Assembly: GCA_934129745.1 (NCBI GenBank)
Contig: CAKOWZ010000007.1
Coordinates: 16,613-80,612, forward strand
Direction: 5' to 3'
From: an uncultured Clostridia bacterium
GTDB taxonomy: Bacteria > Bacillota > Clostridia > TANB77 > CAG-508
DNA: 64,000 nt
Below are positions 9,592 to 17,190 of the stretch, piece after piece (the stretch's first letter is position 1; each line of letters opens with the position of its first letter). A model generated the notes under the pieces. That model worked only from the letters and a program-made list of their open reading frames with translations. It did no database searches and had not been told where the DNA came from. The translations under genes were made by a program, and so were the position numbers.

Positions 9592-10617
9592 TCACTTAAT
9601 TTCAAATTTTTTGTTCATAGGTGAACTCATATCAGGAGTAGAACCTCCAAATACATTGTTATTAATATAAAAATTATCCCAATTTGAAACTTCTCTTTGT
9701 TCATAATTTGTGTAACCTGTTTGTTTTTCTAAGTTTTTGATGTTCTGATTTTTCTTTTTACTTTCTAATAAATATGAGTTAACATCAGCTGGTGTCTTTA
9801 ATTTTCTGTCATGCCAATCTGTGATTATTTTATCAAGATAATCAAAACTGAAACTTGTTTTTGAGGTGGTTTTTTTCAATGCTATTTCAATTATGTCAAA
9901 GTTATATCCATATTCTAGGTTCCATCTTGATACATAACCTTCTTCGTATTGAGATAATTGTCTATTTAAGTTTAATTTCTTACATATTGTGTTTGAAATA
10001 TTTTTTAATTTTTCTTGTTTGTCAAAATATAATTCTAAGTCATTAAATGTTTTTATATTATTTTGAGACCATGATTCTGCAACTGTTTGAATATAATTTC
10101 TATGTAGTGCTGAACGATTAAAACAGTATCTAAATAAGGCAATCATTACTTCTTCATCAAATTTATATTTTTTGAACCATAAATCTATATCACTATACCA
10201 TGAAGGTGACATAATTCCTTGAAAAAATTCATTGTTTATGTTTTCTATTGCTTTAGATCTATATTGATTTTTAGCTGTTTTTTCAAGTTCTTCTGGAGAA
10301 GATGTTATTTTTGGATTATATAATTTATGTAATTCAATTTCTTGCAGATTATTTAAAATATAACCAGTGTTTTTCTTAGTTATAATGCTTTGTTCTTCCC
10401 AAAATTTAATTCCGTCTTGAATTGTTTTTAATGGAAGTTGTAATTTTTTCGCTAAGTCATTTACTTTAATATCTTTTCCATATTTTGCCAAAAAGACCAT
10501 ATATAAGTATATTTTTATGTAATTTCCATCAGCATATGAAAGATATTCTGTAAAGAATACGTCTGGTAATGATGTTGTTGAAAATATAAAAGGTATATCA
10601 TTTTGCTCTAATTTCAT
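9592..10617 (-). CDS. dnaD: DnaD-domain replication initiation protein
   Basis: 341 residues. The N-terminal winged helix (KVNDLAKKLQLPLKTIQDGIKFWEEQSII, about 52-80) is the DnaD/DnaB oligomerisation domain. A C-terminal DnaD_2 domain (about 215-295) carries the diagnostic YxxxIxxxW motif as YLDKIITDW. These proteins remodel DNA and recruit the helicase loader during primosome assembly. The start is supported by GGAGGGAG four bases before ATG. The loader gene follows on the same strand. It could be named DnaB (Bacillus type) rather than DnaD; the fold does not decide this. Confidence 0.88.
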   Translation of the reverse strand: MKLEQNDIPFIFSTTSLPDVFFTEYLSYADGNYIKIYLYMVFLAKYGKDIKVNDLAKKLQLPLKTIQDGIKFWEEQSIITKKNTGYILNNLQEIELHKLYNPKITSSPEELEKTAKNQYRSKAIENINNEFFQGIMSPSWYSDIDLWFKKYKFDEEVMIALFRYCFNRSALHRNYIQTVAESWSQNNIKTFNDLELYFDKQEKLKNISNTICKKLNLNRQLSQYEEGYVSRWNLEYGYNFDIIEIALKKTTSKTSFSFDYLDKIITDWHDRKLKTPADVNSYLLESKKKNQNIKNLEKQTGYTNYEQREVSNWDNFYINNNVFGGSTPDMSSPMNKKFEIK

Positions 10618-10810
10618 TTTACTCCCTCCATTGCAAATTTGGTCAAATTATATCATTAAAAATCAAATACTACAATACTGAAACAGAAATTTGTATTTTT
10701 TTATTTTCAATGAGTTAGAAATTTATTGCAAGTAGTGGGTTTGAGGTTAATTAAAGATGATATATAAGTAAAAAAATATGGAAAGGAGATTTTAATATTA
10801 GTGAAGAGAG

Positions 10811-10900
10811 ATAATTAATTTGGAAAAATAGTTAGGGGGAGATATTTTATTTTTGATAATGGTGGTTGTTATAATTAATTTAGGAAAATAGTTAGGGGGA
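10811..10900. repeat. 30-bp direct repeat, 60-bp period, in the dnaD-htrA gap
   Basis: Units at 10811-10840 and 10871-10900 differ at two of 30 bases (shared end ATAGTTAGGGGGA). A degenerate third start (ATAATTAATTTTG) follows at 10901. Runs of five G are striking in DNA this A/T-rich. The 478-base gap from 10618 holds no convincing gene; the purine-rich segments resemble decayed ribosome sites. Confidence 0.65.
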
Positions 10901-11095
10901 ATAATTAATTTTGAAGAAATTGGTTAATGGGTGTGTTAACATAAATAAATTGGGCGCAGGTGATATTAATATGAGGAATTTAATGTGAGAATATAGAGAA
11001 TGTATTAATATAAAAAAGTTAAAATATTTAATTAAATTGAATAAACAGGAATATATTGGAAAAAATATAACATAAGTGAAAAAAGGGGTGATTGC

Positions 11096-12256
11096 ATGTA
11101 TAGAAAAATGAATAAACAAAGTAAATTTAAAAAGTTTATGGTTATAATATTAATTTTAATTGTTGCGAGTTTAGTTAGTTTCAAATTATATAAAATATAT
11201 GCCAAAATAGAAATACAGGATTATATGAATGTACAGGAAAATAATGAAATTACTGTTGGAGAAAAAAATAACCAAGATGCAACAATTAGCCAAATGCTTG
11301 ATGTTACAACTAAAACGGTTGTTGGGATATCTAAATTAAAGGAAAATGGAAATACTATTTTTACAGAAAATGGTGTATCACAAATGGGAATAGGTAGTGG
11401 TGTGATTGTTTCAGAAAATGGATATATTTTGACTAATGAGCATGTTTCTGGAGTGAAGAATAGTAGTTGTTATGTTACTATGGAAGATGGGAAAGAATAT
11501 AATGCTAATGTTGTTTGGTCAGATTCGAATCTTGATTTGGCTATTATTAAAATTAATATGAAATGTGTTAATTATGCCAAATTAGGAGATTCTGATATTG
11601 TTAAGGTTGGAGAGAGTGTGTATGCAATTGGTAATCCTATTGGTTTTGAATTTCAGAAGACTGTTACTTCTGGAATTATTAGTGCTTTGAATAGGACAAT
11701 TATTTTTAGCGAAAATAGAGGTAATAATGTTAATACTAGTAGTAATAATAATTCTGGAAAAAATGATGTTTATATGTCAAATCTGATTCAAACTGATGCA
11801 ACAATTAATCCAGGAAATAGTGGCGGACCTTTGATTAATAATAATGGGGAAATTATTGGAATTAATACTGTGAAAATCACGTCTGCAGAAGGAATTGGTT
11901 TTGCTGTTCCTATAAATGTTGTAAAACCTATTATACAAAAATTTGAGAGTGAAGGGAAATTTGATGAGGCAGGATTAGGGATTTTTGCTTATGATAAAAA
12001 TGTTATTCCATATTTAGATTCTAATATAAAATTTGATAATGGTATTTATGTTGCTCAGATTTCTTTAGATTCTCCTACTATTAATAGTGGTTTACAGGTT
12101 GGGGATGTTATTACAAAAATTGATGATGTATGTTTGAATAAAATGTGCGATTTGAGAGAGTATTTGTATTCTAAAAATGTTGGAGATGTTGTTAGATTGA
12201 ATGTGTTGAGAAATAATAAGGAAAAAGTGATTGAGGTTAAGTTGGTAAAGAAGTAA
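11096..12256 (+). CDS. htrA: HtrA/DegP-family membrane-anchored serine protease
   Basis: 386 residues. One N-terminal membrane segment (about 14-34, MVIILILIVASLVSF) anchors it facing outward. The trypsin-like domain carries the triad His116 (TNEHVSG), Asp147 (SNLDLAII) and Ser242 (NPGNSGGPL). A single PDZ domain covers about 300-380 (SGLQVGDVITKI). HtrA proteases degrade or refold damaged exported proteins. The ribosome site GGGGTGATT precedes ATG. A poly-Asn/Ser loop (about 210-222) inside the protease domain is unusual. A sequence resembling its 3' end and downstream flank recurs 334 bases further on. Confidence 0.93.
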   Translation: MYRKMNKQSKFKKFMVIILILIVASLVSFKLYKIYAKIEIQDYMNVQENNEITVGEKNNQDATISQMLDVTTKTVVGISKLKENGNTIFTENGVSQMGIGSGVIVSENGYILTNEHVSGVKNSSCYVTMEDGKEYNANVVWSDSNLDLAIIKINMKCVNYAKLGDSDIVKVGESVYAIGNPIGFEFQKTVTSGIISALNRTIIFSENRGNNVNTSSNNNSGKNDVYMSNLIQTDATINPGNSGGPLINNNGEIIGINTVKITSAEGIGFAVPINVVKPIIQKFESEGKFDEAGLGIFAYDKNVIPYLDSNIKFDNGIYVAQISLDSPTINSGLQVGDVITKIDDVCLNKMCDLREYLYSKNVGDVVRLNVLRNNKEKVIEVKLVKK

Positions 12257-12653
12257 TTATGTACAACTTTTTAGCATCAATAACGATTGATACAAACATC
12301 AATCAAGTTAATAAAATCATAGCATTATAGGTTTAAAATAGATATGTCACACATACATTGAAAATAAAATATTGAAAGAGAGTACCAAATGTTTAGTTGA
12401 CGAAAAAACATATCGAACAGGAGGTACTCAATTTGGAACATTTTTTGAAAAGTTTGAGCAATTTATAGAAATTATAAAAAAACACACTAACTACAAATAC
12501 ATTGCAATTAGTGTGTTTCACGTTTTTTGATTTTTATAGATTGCTTATGATTTCTCGCAAAAATCAAAAAAATTGGTGCCGCCGAAGTAGTTATCTACAA
12601 CTTTTTTTGGCTCTCATAACGATTGATACAAATATCAATCAATTTATTAAGAT
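12250..12653. repeat. Direct repeats flanking about 270 bp after htrA
   Basis: The stretch GAAGTAATTATGTACAACTTTTT..ATAACGATTGATACAAACATCAATCAA (12250-12317) returns with few changes at 12584-12653. The first copy includes the htrA stop codon. Each copy contains a small palindrome, ATTGAT-ACAAA(C/T)-ATCAAT. The layout suggests a duplication made by insertion or recombination. Between the copies are a possible 11-codon ORF with AGGAGG near 12420-12465 and a terminator. Confidence 0.5.
12479..12530 (+). terminator. Rho-independent terminator
   Basis: Stem AACACACTAA / TTAGTGTGTT (12481-12490 and 12508-12517) with a 17-base loop, followed after CACG by six T. It could end the htrA transcript or a small RNA or peptide unit between the two direct repeats. 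Confidence 0.65.
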
Positions 12654-12720
12654 ATATCATAATTTTTATAAAAAACAATAGGTATATTAAAAAATTTTAT
12701 GGTTATTCTTGTAAATTAAC

Positions 12721-12753
12721 AAAATGTACCACCTGAAATGGATGGTACATTTT
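12721..12753 (-). terminator. Hairpin after the 60-aa gene
   Basis: An 11-bp perfect stem (AAAATGTACCA and TGGTACATTTT) with an 11-base loop, just beyond the stop of the minus-strand small gene. The T-run on that strand is weak. Confidence 0.5.
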
Positions 12754-12775
12754 GTTTAAAGAATAGTTTTTTATC

Positions 12776-12958
12776 CTATCCTCTATGGCGAGATTTTTTC
12801 CATGCTTCAGCTTCAGCTCTATCAATTTTTTTCATTTTTTTTCGTAAACTTGCATCTACTTTTGCAAGTCTCTTAGCAATTTTCTCTTCTTGTTCTGCTG
12901 ATACCTCTTGTTCGCATATAGCGTCTGGTATATCAAAAGTTTCAAATTTAATCGCCAT
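12776..12958 (-). CDS. Small charged hypothetical protein (60 aa)
   Basis: 60 residues, begins MAIKFETFDIPDAICEQEVS and ends with a Lys/Arg-rich helix (LRKKMKKIDRAEAEAWKKSR). A perfect AAGGAGG lies seven bases before ATG, and a hairpin follows the stop, so it is probably translated. No family is recognised. It lies 115 bases downstream of the small membrane protein gene on the same strand, inside an islet whose coding sequence is less A/T-rich than the chromosome around it. The basic helical tail would suit nucleic acid or ribosome contact, but this is only a guess. Confidence 0.6.
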   Translation of the reverse strand: MAIKFETFDIPDAICEQEVSAEQEEKIAKRLAKVDASLRKKMKKIDRAEAEAWKKSRHRG

Positions 12959-13073
12959 AACGTTTCCTCCTTAACAAATTTGTTTTCGAGTTATATCGCT
13001 ATCCATAGGTATATCAATAGTACTAATACCATAGGTATATCTACACCAATAGCTAAAGGTAATGCTATTGTTC

Positions 13074-13337
13074 TTACTGTCCCAGATATTTTTTACCTTC
13101 TTTCAGTTCTTCCAGACCTTTTTGAGTATCTATTTCTATAGCTTCTGAAATTGATACATTAGCCATCTGCATAAATTTATATAAATTATAAAAAACAGAT
13201 ACTACAAAAAATGTCATTGAAACTGCCATACAATACAAAGTAATTAATGAAAGTGGAATACTCAATATAACTGATATGCCACTTATTAACAATACCTTTT
13301 CCCGTAACAGTAGTTTTTGCCACTTTTCCTTTAACAT
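13074..13337 (-). CDS. Small membrane protein (87 aa)
   Basis: 87 residues with two closely spaced membrane segments, about 16-36 (VLLISGISVILSIPLSLITL) and 38-56 (AVSMTFFVVSVFYNLYKFM), then a soluble tail. Ribosome site AAGGAGGG with good spacing before ATG. It sits upstream of the 60-aa gene on the same strand and downstream of the 94-aa gene. Family not recognised. Small two-helix proteins in such islets are often toxins, immunity proteins or phage and transposon passengers, but nothing here decides it. Confidence 0.6.
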   Translation of the reverse strand: MLKEKWQKLLLREKVLLISGISVILSIPLSLITLYCMAVSMTFFVVSVFYNLYKFMQMANVSISEAIEIDTQKGLEELKEGKKYLGQ

Positions 13338-13564
13338 TTTTTAGCCCTCCTTAAAATAATTATTTTATAATAAATGTCTATACATCAACCTATAAAACAG
13401 GATTAAAAAGAAATTAACATAAGTATTTTATAATTTTTTACTTACTTTTTCAATAATTTGCCCAAAAATTTTTAGCAACTTTTTAAACATAAATCAATTC
13501 GCTAAAAACAATTTCTTCTGCTTGTGCCTTAATAGTGTTCATAGCACCAAACTTTTGAAATAAA

Positions 13565-13600
13565 ACAACGGAGCTCTCACTTTTTACGGTGAAAGCCCCT
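13565..13600 (-). terminator. Terminator after the 94-aa gene
   Basis: Stem GCTTTCAC / GTGAGAGC (one wobble) with flanking GGG/CTCC, followed on the minus strand by a T-rich run. It lies 23 bases past the stop of the gene at 13623. Confidence 0.6.
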
Positions 13601-13622
13601 AATTTGGTCAGTTATCTTTTGA

Positions 13623-13907
13623 TTAAAGATCGTTTATGCTTATGCCCGCAGCTCTTGCAGCTGCAATTCTTCCTTCGATAGCACTTCTTATTCTTTTTCC
13701 GTCAAAGTCCGCACAAAACAGATACTGTGCCAGGTCTCTTTCTGCTTCTGACTGAACTACTCCGTCTCCGCAGTTGATTGCAAAGCAACCATTAAGCTCT
13801 TGAGCTCTTTGAGAATTATTCTCTACACCAGCCTTAATAGCCAGCTCCTTTAATTTAGAATCTTCCTCTAAAAGCCTTTTCCAAACCTTTTCATCTGAAA
13901 TATTCAT
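13623..13907 (-). CDS. Hypothetical protein of foreign base composition (94 aa)
   Basis: 94 residues starting MNISDEKVWKRLLEEDSKLK. This start is preferred over an upstream in-frame codon because GAGGAGG lies nine bases before it. The protein is soluble, mostly helical, and has two cysteines (GCFAINCGDG). Codons are visibly richer in G/C (GCC, CGC, CTG, GCA) than in any neighbour, which points to recent transfer. It has its own good promoter and terminator, so it is a monocistronic unit. Not recognised. Confidence 0.65.
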   Translation of the reverse strand: MNISDEKVWKRLLEEDSKLKELAIKAGVENNSQRAQELNGCFAINCGDGVVQSEAERDLAQYLFCADFDGKRIRSAIEGRIAAARAAGISINDL

Positions 13908-14000
13908 AAAATGTAACCTCCTCAAAATTCTTTGATGGACTGTACAATCGGTCTGACCACCTCCGACTGCAATCTACTGAGTTTATAGTTTTCCAAAAAG

Positions 14001-14029
14001 ATTATAGCATAAATCTCCACAAAATGCAA
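14001..14029 (-). promoter_or_regulatory. Promoter of the 94-aa islet gene
   Basis: On the minus strand TTGCAT (14024-14029), a 17-base spacer and a perfect TATAAT (14001-14006). The leader to the start codon is about 95 bases. Confidence 0.65.
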
Positions 14030-14044
14030 TTAATTGGAATAAAT

Positions 14045-14115
14045 ATTATAAATAACTTATGATATGATCACCCTATAAAATTAACTTATGAAAAGTTCAC
14101 CCTATGATATAATGG
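14045..14115 (+). repeat. Duplicated CTTATGA-N-TCACCCTAT motif with -10-like box
   Basis: AACTTATGA..TCACCCTAT occurs twice about 35 bases apart (near 14050 and 14085). The second copy runs into GATATAAT and GGAGGT. A related AGGGTG appears inverted at 14170 and direct near 14203. It looks like a promoter/operator or transposon-end remnant. The short plus-strand frame that follows (14120) has a ribosome site only one base from its ATG and overlaps the next gene, so it is not called. Confidence 0.35.
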
Positions 14116-14241
14116 AGGTATGAGAACTGTTATGTTCTTATTATACAATAAAGCTTGTGACTATTCAAGGGTGAACAAGTCACAAGTTAAAATATTATTT
14201 TTAGGGTGTCCTAATCAAAAATTATTGACATTTTTTACAAA

Positions 14242-14511
14242 TTATATTTTTTTCAAATATTCTTCTAACTCTGGTAACTTTATCTTTTTAGCTAAATTAG
14301 AAATATACACATCATTAGAATAATTAAAAACTAGAAATGTAGTGTCTTTTACAATTACTCTATGTGGCTCAATATAAGAAATATTAGTTTTCTCAATTTT
14401 TCTAATACTGCCATTGATAAAAGTAGGAGTAACTTTAGAAAATTCACATATAAACTCCAGTCGTTGTTTTAGACATTCCTCAAATTGTAGTTCCTGCTTA
14501 ACTATCTTCAT
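14242..14511 (-). CDS. Hypothetical protein (89 aa)
   Basis: 89 residues from ATG at 14511, preceded by GAAAGGA about 11 bases upstream; a GTG nine bases earlier is the other possible start. Content is mixed alpha/beta: a helical N-terminus with two cysteines (EECLKQRLEFICEFSK), then strands (TFINGSIRKIEKTNISYIE, TTFLVFNYSNDVYIS) and a helical tail. No membrane segment. No family recognised. It lies immediately on the 3' side of tRNA-Arg, the position where integrated elements usually carry their boundary genes. Confidence 0.5.
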   Translation of the reverse strand: MKIVKQELQFEECLKQRLEFICEFSKVTPTFINGSIRKIEKTNISYIEPHRVIVKDTTFLVFNYSNDVYISNLAKKIKLPELEEYLKKI

Positions 14512-14629
14512 TTCAAGCACTATCCTTTCATTATAATTTTATGATGATTTTTTCGCAAAAGAAAAAAATCAACCATTTCTGATTGATTTTTGTATCTATC
14601 TGTTTTATTAGTTCGAACATATAAATCAA

Positions 14630-14706
<77 letters not shown>

Positions 14707-14719
14707 AAAACTATATATT

Positions 14720-14748
14720 ATTATAAACGTTTTTTTTTATTATTTCAA
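14720..14748 (-). promoter_or_regulatory. Promoter of tRNA-Arg
   Basis: On the minus strand TTGAAA (14743-14748), a 17-base spacer and TATAAT (14720-14725), 14 bases before the tRNA. Confidence 0.75.
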
Positions 14749-14787
14749 GAGTAAATTAAATTTTTTTGAAAAAATTTAAAAAAAGTA

Positions 14788-14816
14788 TTGAAAAATTGTT
14801 TTTATTATGTTATATT
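14788..14816 (+). promoter_or_regulatory. Promoter of tRNA-Pro
   Basis: TTGAAA (14788-14793), a 17-base spacer and TATATT (14811-14816). Transcription would begin about 45 bases before the tRNA. Confidence 0.7.
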
Positions 14817-14867
14817 ATATTAGTCTTTTGTTGTCGAGTAATTAAGATGGAAAGACAATTTGTTAAT

Positions 14868-14943
14868 CGAGGCGTAGCGCAGTTGGTAGCGCGCGTGGTT
14901 TGGGACCATGAGGTCGCAGGTTCGATCCCTGTCGCCTCGACCA
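14868..14943 (+). tRNA. tRNA-Pro (anticodon TGG)
   Basis: Complete cloverleaf with encoded CCA. Acceptor CGAGGCG / CGCCTCG, anticodon loop TTTGGGA, T-loop GGTTCGATCCC. Confidence 0.97.
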
Positions 14944-14947
14944 TAAA

Positions 14948-14985
14948 AAGGAGCTTTTTAAAAGCTCCTTAATTTGTTTTAGTCT
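14948..14985 (+). terminator. Terminator of tRNA-Pro
   Basis: Stem AAGGAGCTTTT / AAAAGCTCCTT (14948-14970) followed by a T-rich stretch, starting four bases after the CCA end. Confidence 0.75.
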
Positions 14986-15164
14986 ATTTTAAGTTTTTTT
15001 ATTTCTCTAACTTTTTCAAAAATCCGCTATATTTATGATGCTACGTACATTATTACATTTAAATTATAAGAAGTAGTATTCTGTTAAAAAATTAGAATTT
15101 TTTTATCTGTTAATCTAACTCTCATAATTTTTTCTGTTCTTTTTTTCTCAATCTTACTAAATAA

Positions 15165-15989
15165 TTATTCCTTGTTTTTAACTAATTCTTCGTGATAAAA
15201 ATAATTTATATATTTAATTTTATTTTCATCACAATATTTTTCTATATTTTTAGAAAGTTCAATCCAGTATTGTTTATTTTTTTTATTATATATTTCATCA
15301 TAATGACTTACTAAATCTGGATAATTTGATTTAATGTAACTTAATATTGTCTGTTTATAACTTCCTCTTAAATTTAAATTTTCAAACCAATATTCATCAA
15401 TATATTCTTTGCTCACATCTATAATTTCTTTAACATTTGTGATATAGGGGAATATTGGAGAAATAAACAATACAGTGTATATTCCGTTATTATGAAGTTC
15501 TTTTAAAGTATGTAATCTTTCTTGTATTGAACTGGCATTGTCCATATCATTTTTGAAATTTTCGTCCAATGTATTAATAGACATTGATACTGTTAAGTTT
15601 TTCATTTGTTTTAATAAATCTAAATCTCTTAATATTAACTTTGATTTAGTTGAAATGCTTAATTCACAATCTACATCTACTAATTGTTTTAATATATTTC
15701 TTGTTAATTCGTATTTTTCTTCAAAGTGGTTATAACAATCTGTTACTGATGATAAAAACACTCTCTTGTTTTTTAGATTCTTTACATTAATTTTTTTATC
15801 GCATTGCTTTATATCAATAAAAGTTCCCCAATCTTCTTTATGTCCTGTAAACCTTTTCATAAAACTTGCATAACAATATTTGCAACCATGAGGACAACCA
15901 ATATAAGGATTTATCACATAATCACTAGCTGGCAAATTAGATTTTGTCACATAGTCATTAACTTGTATTTGTTTTTCTATAATTTTCAT
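15165..15989 (-). CDS. SPL-family radical SAM protein (mobile-pair B-like)
   Basis: 274 residues. The iron-sulfur motif CPHGCKYCY (Cx3CxxC, about 32-40) is preceded by NLPASDYVINPYIG, the N-terminal signature of spore-photoproduct-lyase-like radical SAM proteins. It also resembles the uncharacterised 'mobile pair protein B' group. The core TIM-barrel strands follow (VFLSSVTDCYNHFEEKYELT, ELSISTKSKLILRD). The expected pair-A partner is not next to it. Substrate unknown. Real spore photoproduct lyases are longer, so DNA repair should not be assumed. The ribosome site is weak. A 15-bp inverted repeat lies about 75 bases upstream. Confidence 0.8.
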   Translation of the reverse strand: MKIIEKQIQVNDYVTKSNLPASDYVINPYIGCPHGCKYCYASFMKRFTGHKEDWGTFIDIKQCDKKINVKNLKNKRVFLSSVTDCYNHFEEKYELTRNILKQLVDVDCELSISTKSKLILRDLDLLKQMKNLTVSMSINTLDENFKNDMDNASSIQERLHTLKELHNNGIYTVLFISPIFPYITNVKEIIDVSKEYIDEYWFENLNLRGSYKQTILSYIKSNYPDLVSHYDEIYNKKNKQYWIELSKNIEKYCDENKIKYINYFYHEELVKNKE

Positions 15990-16063
15990 GGATACGCCTA
16001 CTTTCTTATTATTTTTATTTCACTATGATTATATAAAATATTTTTTAATTCTAAAAATATTTT

Positions 16064-16109
16064 AACCTAATTCGCTCCATAAATCAATGAGCAAGGAGTG
16101 AATTAGGTT
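16064..16109. repeat. 15-bp inverted repeat upstream of the radical SAM gene
   Basis: AACCTAATTCGCTCC at 16064-16078 and GGAGTGAATTAGGTT at 16095-16109 pair over 15 bp (one wobble) with a 16-base loop. It could be a terminator for transcription from the right, an operator, or an element end. Confidence 0.55.
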
Positions 16110-16193
16110 AATTTCACTTGTCGTTTAGCCTGTTTTCTTCAAAATATCGAGATTTGACTCTCCAAAATGTATATGATAAAATTTAGGCACATA

Positions 16194-16286
16194 ATGGAAG
16201 AAAGAGAAAATTATTCTATACTATTATTATTGCCAAAGACTGTTTTGACTACTGGAGAATATTTGGAAATAATGGATAGGTTATAG
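16194..16286 (+). pseudogene. Detached N-terminal piece of the Fic gene
   Basis: A 30-codon frame (an in-frame ATG at 16173 could add seven codons) ending ..GEYLEIMDRL-stop. Dropping one base at about 16283 joins it to the next frame as EIMDRL-RKEEKLEFVLNNKN, a smooth helical sequence. It is therefore read as the separated start of the Fic protein. No ribosome site is evident. Confidence 0.45.
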
Positions 16287-16971
16287 AAAAGAGGAAAAAT
16301 TAGAATTTGTTTTAAATAACAAAAATTATTTAGAAGGTTTAATTACAAGAAGTACTTATCATTCAAATGCTATTGAAGGAAGTACACTTACTTATGCTGA
16401 AACTTATGCTATTCTTTACAACGATAATAGCTTTAAAATTGAAGGAAAAGAACCAATGGAAATATATGAGGCTATTAACCATAAAAGTGCCTTAGAATTG
16501 GTTTTTAAAAATTTAAAGAATAATGATGGTTTTGATGAAAGATTCATTAAAAAGTTAAATGAAACTATTAATAGAAATATAAAAGAAACAGAAGGATTTA
16601 GAACAGTTAAAGTATTTATTCAAGGTAGTGAGTATATTCCGCCAGATCCTGAAAAAGTTCCAAATTTAATGAATTATTTTGTTTATAATTATAATAATGA
16701 TGAACAAGATATTTTTAATAAAATTGCAAGGTATCATATCGAATTAGAGAAAATACATCCTTTTGAAGATGGTAATGGTAGAACAGGACGATTACTTATT
16801 AATTATGAATTATTAAAAAATAATCTTCCACCTGTTGTTATTTCAAAAGATGATAGAGTTAAATATTTTGAATTTTTAAGAAATAATGATGGAATAGGTT
16901 TGGCTCATTGGCTAAGAGATTTATCTAATGTTGAAGAAGAAAGAATGAAAAAATTTGGATATAAATATTAA
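16273..16971 (+). CDS. Fic-domain AMP-transferase, 5' end frameshifted
   Basis: Fic enzymes transfer AMP or another nucleotide part to a hydroxyl on a target protein. The catalytic motif HPFEDGNGRTGR is complete (His101 counted from the ATG at 16456). Upstream of that ATG, in the same open frame, lies TYHSNAIEGSTLTYAE. Its SNAIEG fits the inhibitory [S/T]xxxE[G/N] helix of class II Fic proteins, so translation must begin further left than 16456. No ATG exists in that extension, and the frame opens at 16273 beside a fragment in another frame, pointing to a one-base insertion. An internal start at 16456 would give a 171-residue enzyme without its inhibitory helix. A perfect 19-bp terminator stem follows. 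Confidence 0.75.
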   Translation, partial: WIGYRKEEKLEFVLNNKNYLEGLITRSTYHSNAIEGSTLTYAETYAILYNDNSFKIEGKEPMEIYEAINHKSALELVFKNLKNNDGFDERFIKKLNETINRNIKETEGFRTVKVFIQGSEYIPPDPEKVPNLMNYFVYNYNNDEQDIFNKIARYHIELEKIHPFEDGNGRTGRLLINYELLKNNLPPVVISKDDRVKYFEFLRNNDGIGLAHWLRDLSNVEEERMKKFGYKY

Positions 16972-17025
16972 AAAATAAATGAGAATTAAATTTTTAATCT
17001 AATTCTCATTTATTTTTTGATTAAA
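16970..17025 (+). terminator. Terminator after fic
   Basis: A 19-bp perfect stem (16970-16988 and 17000-17018, containing TGAGAATTA and TAATTCTCA) with an 11-base loop, flanked by A and T runs. It overlaps the fic stop codon. The 170 bases to the next gene are degenerate repeats of AAATCAAATTATAA-like units. Confidence 0.8.
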
Positions 17026-17190
17026 TTTTTAATCTTATTCTTATTTTAATTTTAATTAAAGTCTCAATCTAATCCCAAACCTTATTTAAAACAAAATCTT
17101 AAAACAAATTTTAAATCAAATTATAATTCAAATTACAATCTGAATCATAAATCAAATCATAAGTCAAATTATAATTAAATTTATACCCAC

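Noticed and set aside
12570..12600. TGGTGCCGCCGAAG as a remnant tRNA 3' end or attachment site matching tRNA-Arg
   Set aside because: Only six bases (TGGTGC) match the tRNA end. That is too short to claim an att site.
14120..14323. Plus-strand frame of 67 codons near the islet edge
   Set aside because: Its ATG is one base from GGAGGT, it overlaps the better-supported minus-strand gene, and it has no recognisable family.
15165..15989. Spore photoproduct lyase
   Set aside because: The radical SAM motif fits the broader SPL family, but the protein is short and lacks features needed to call true SplB.
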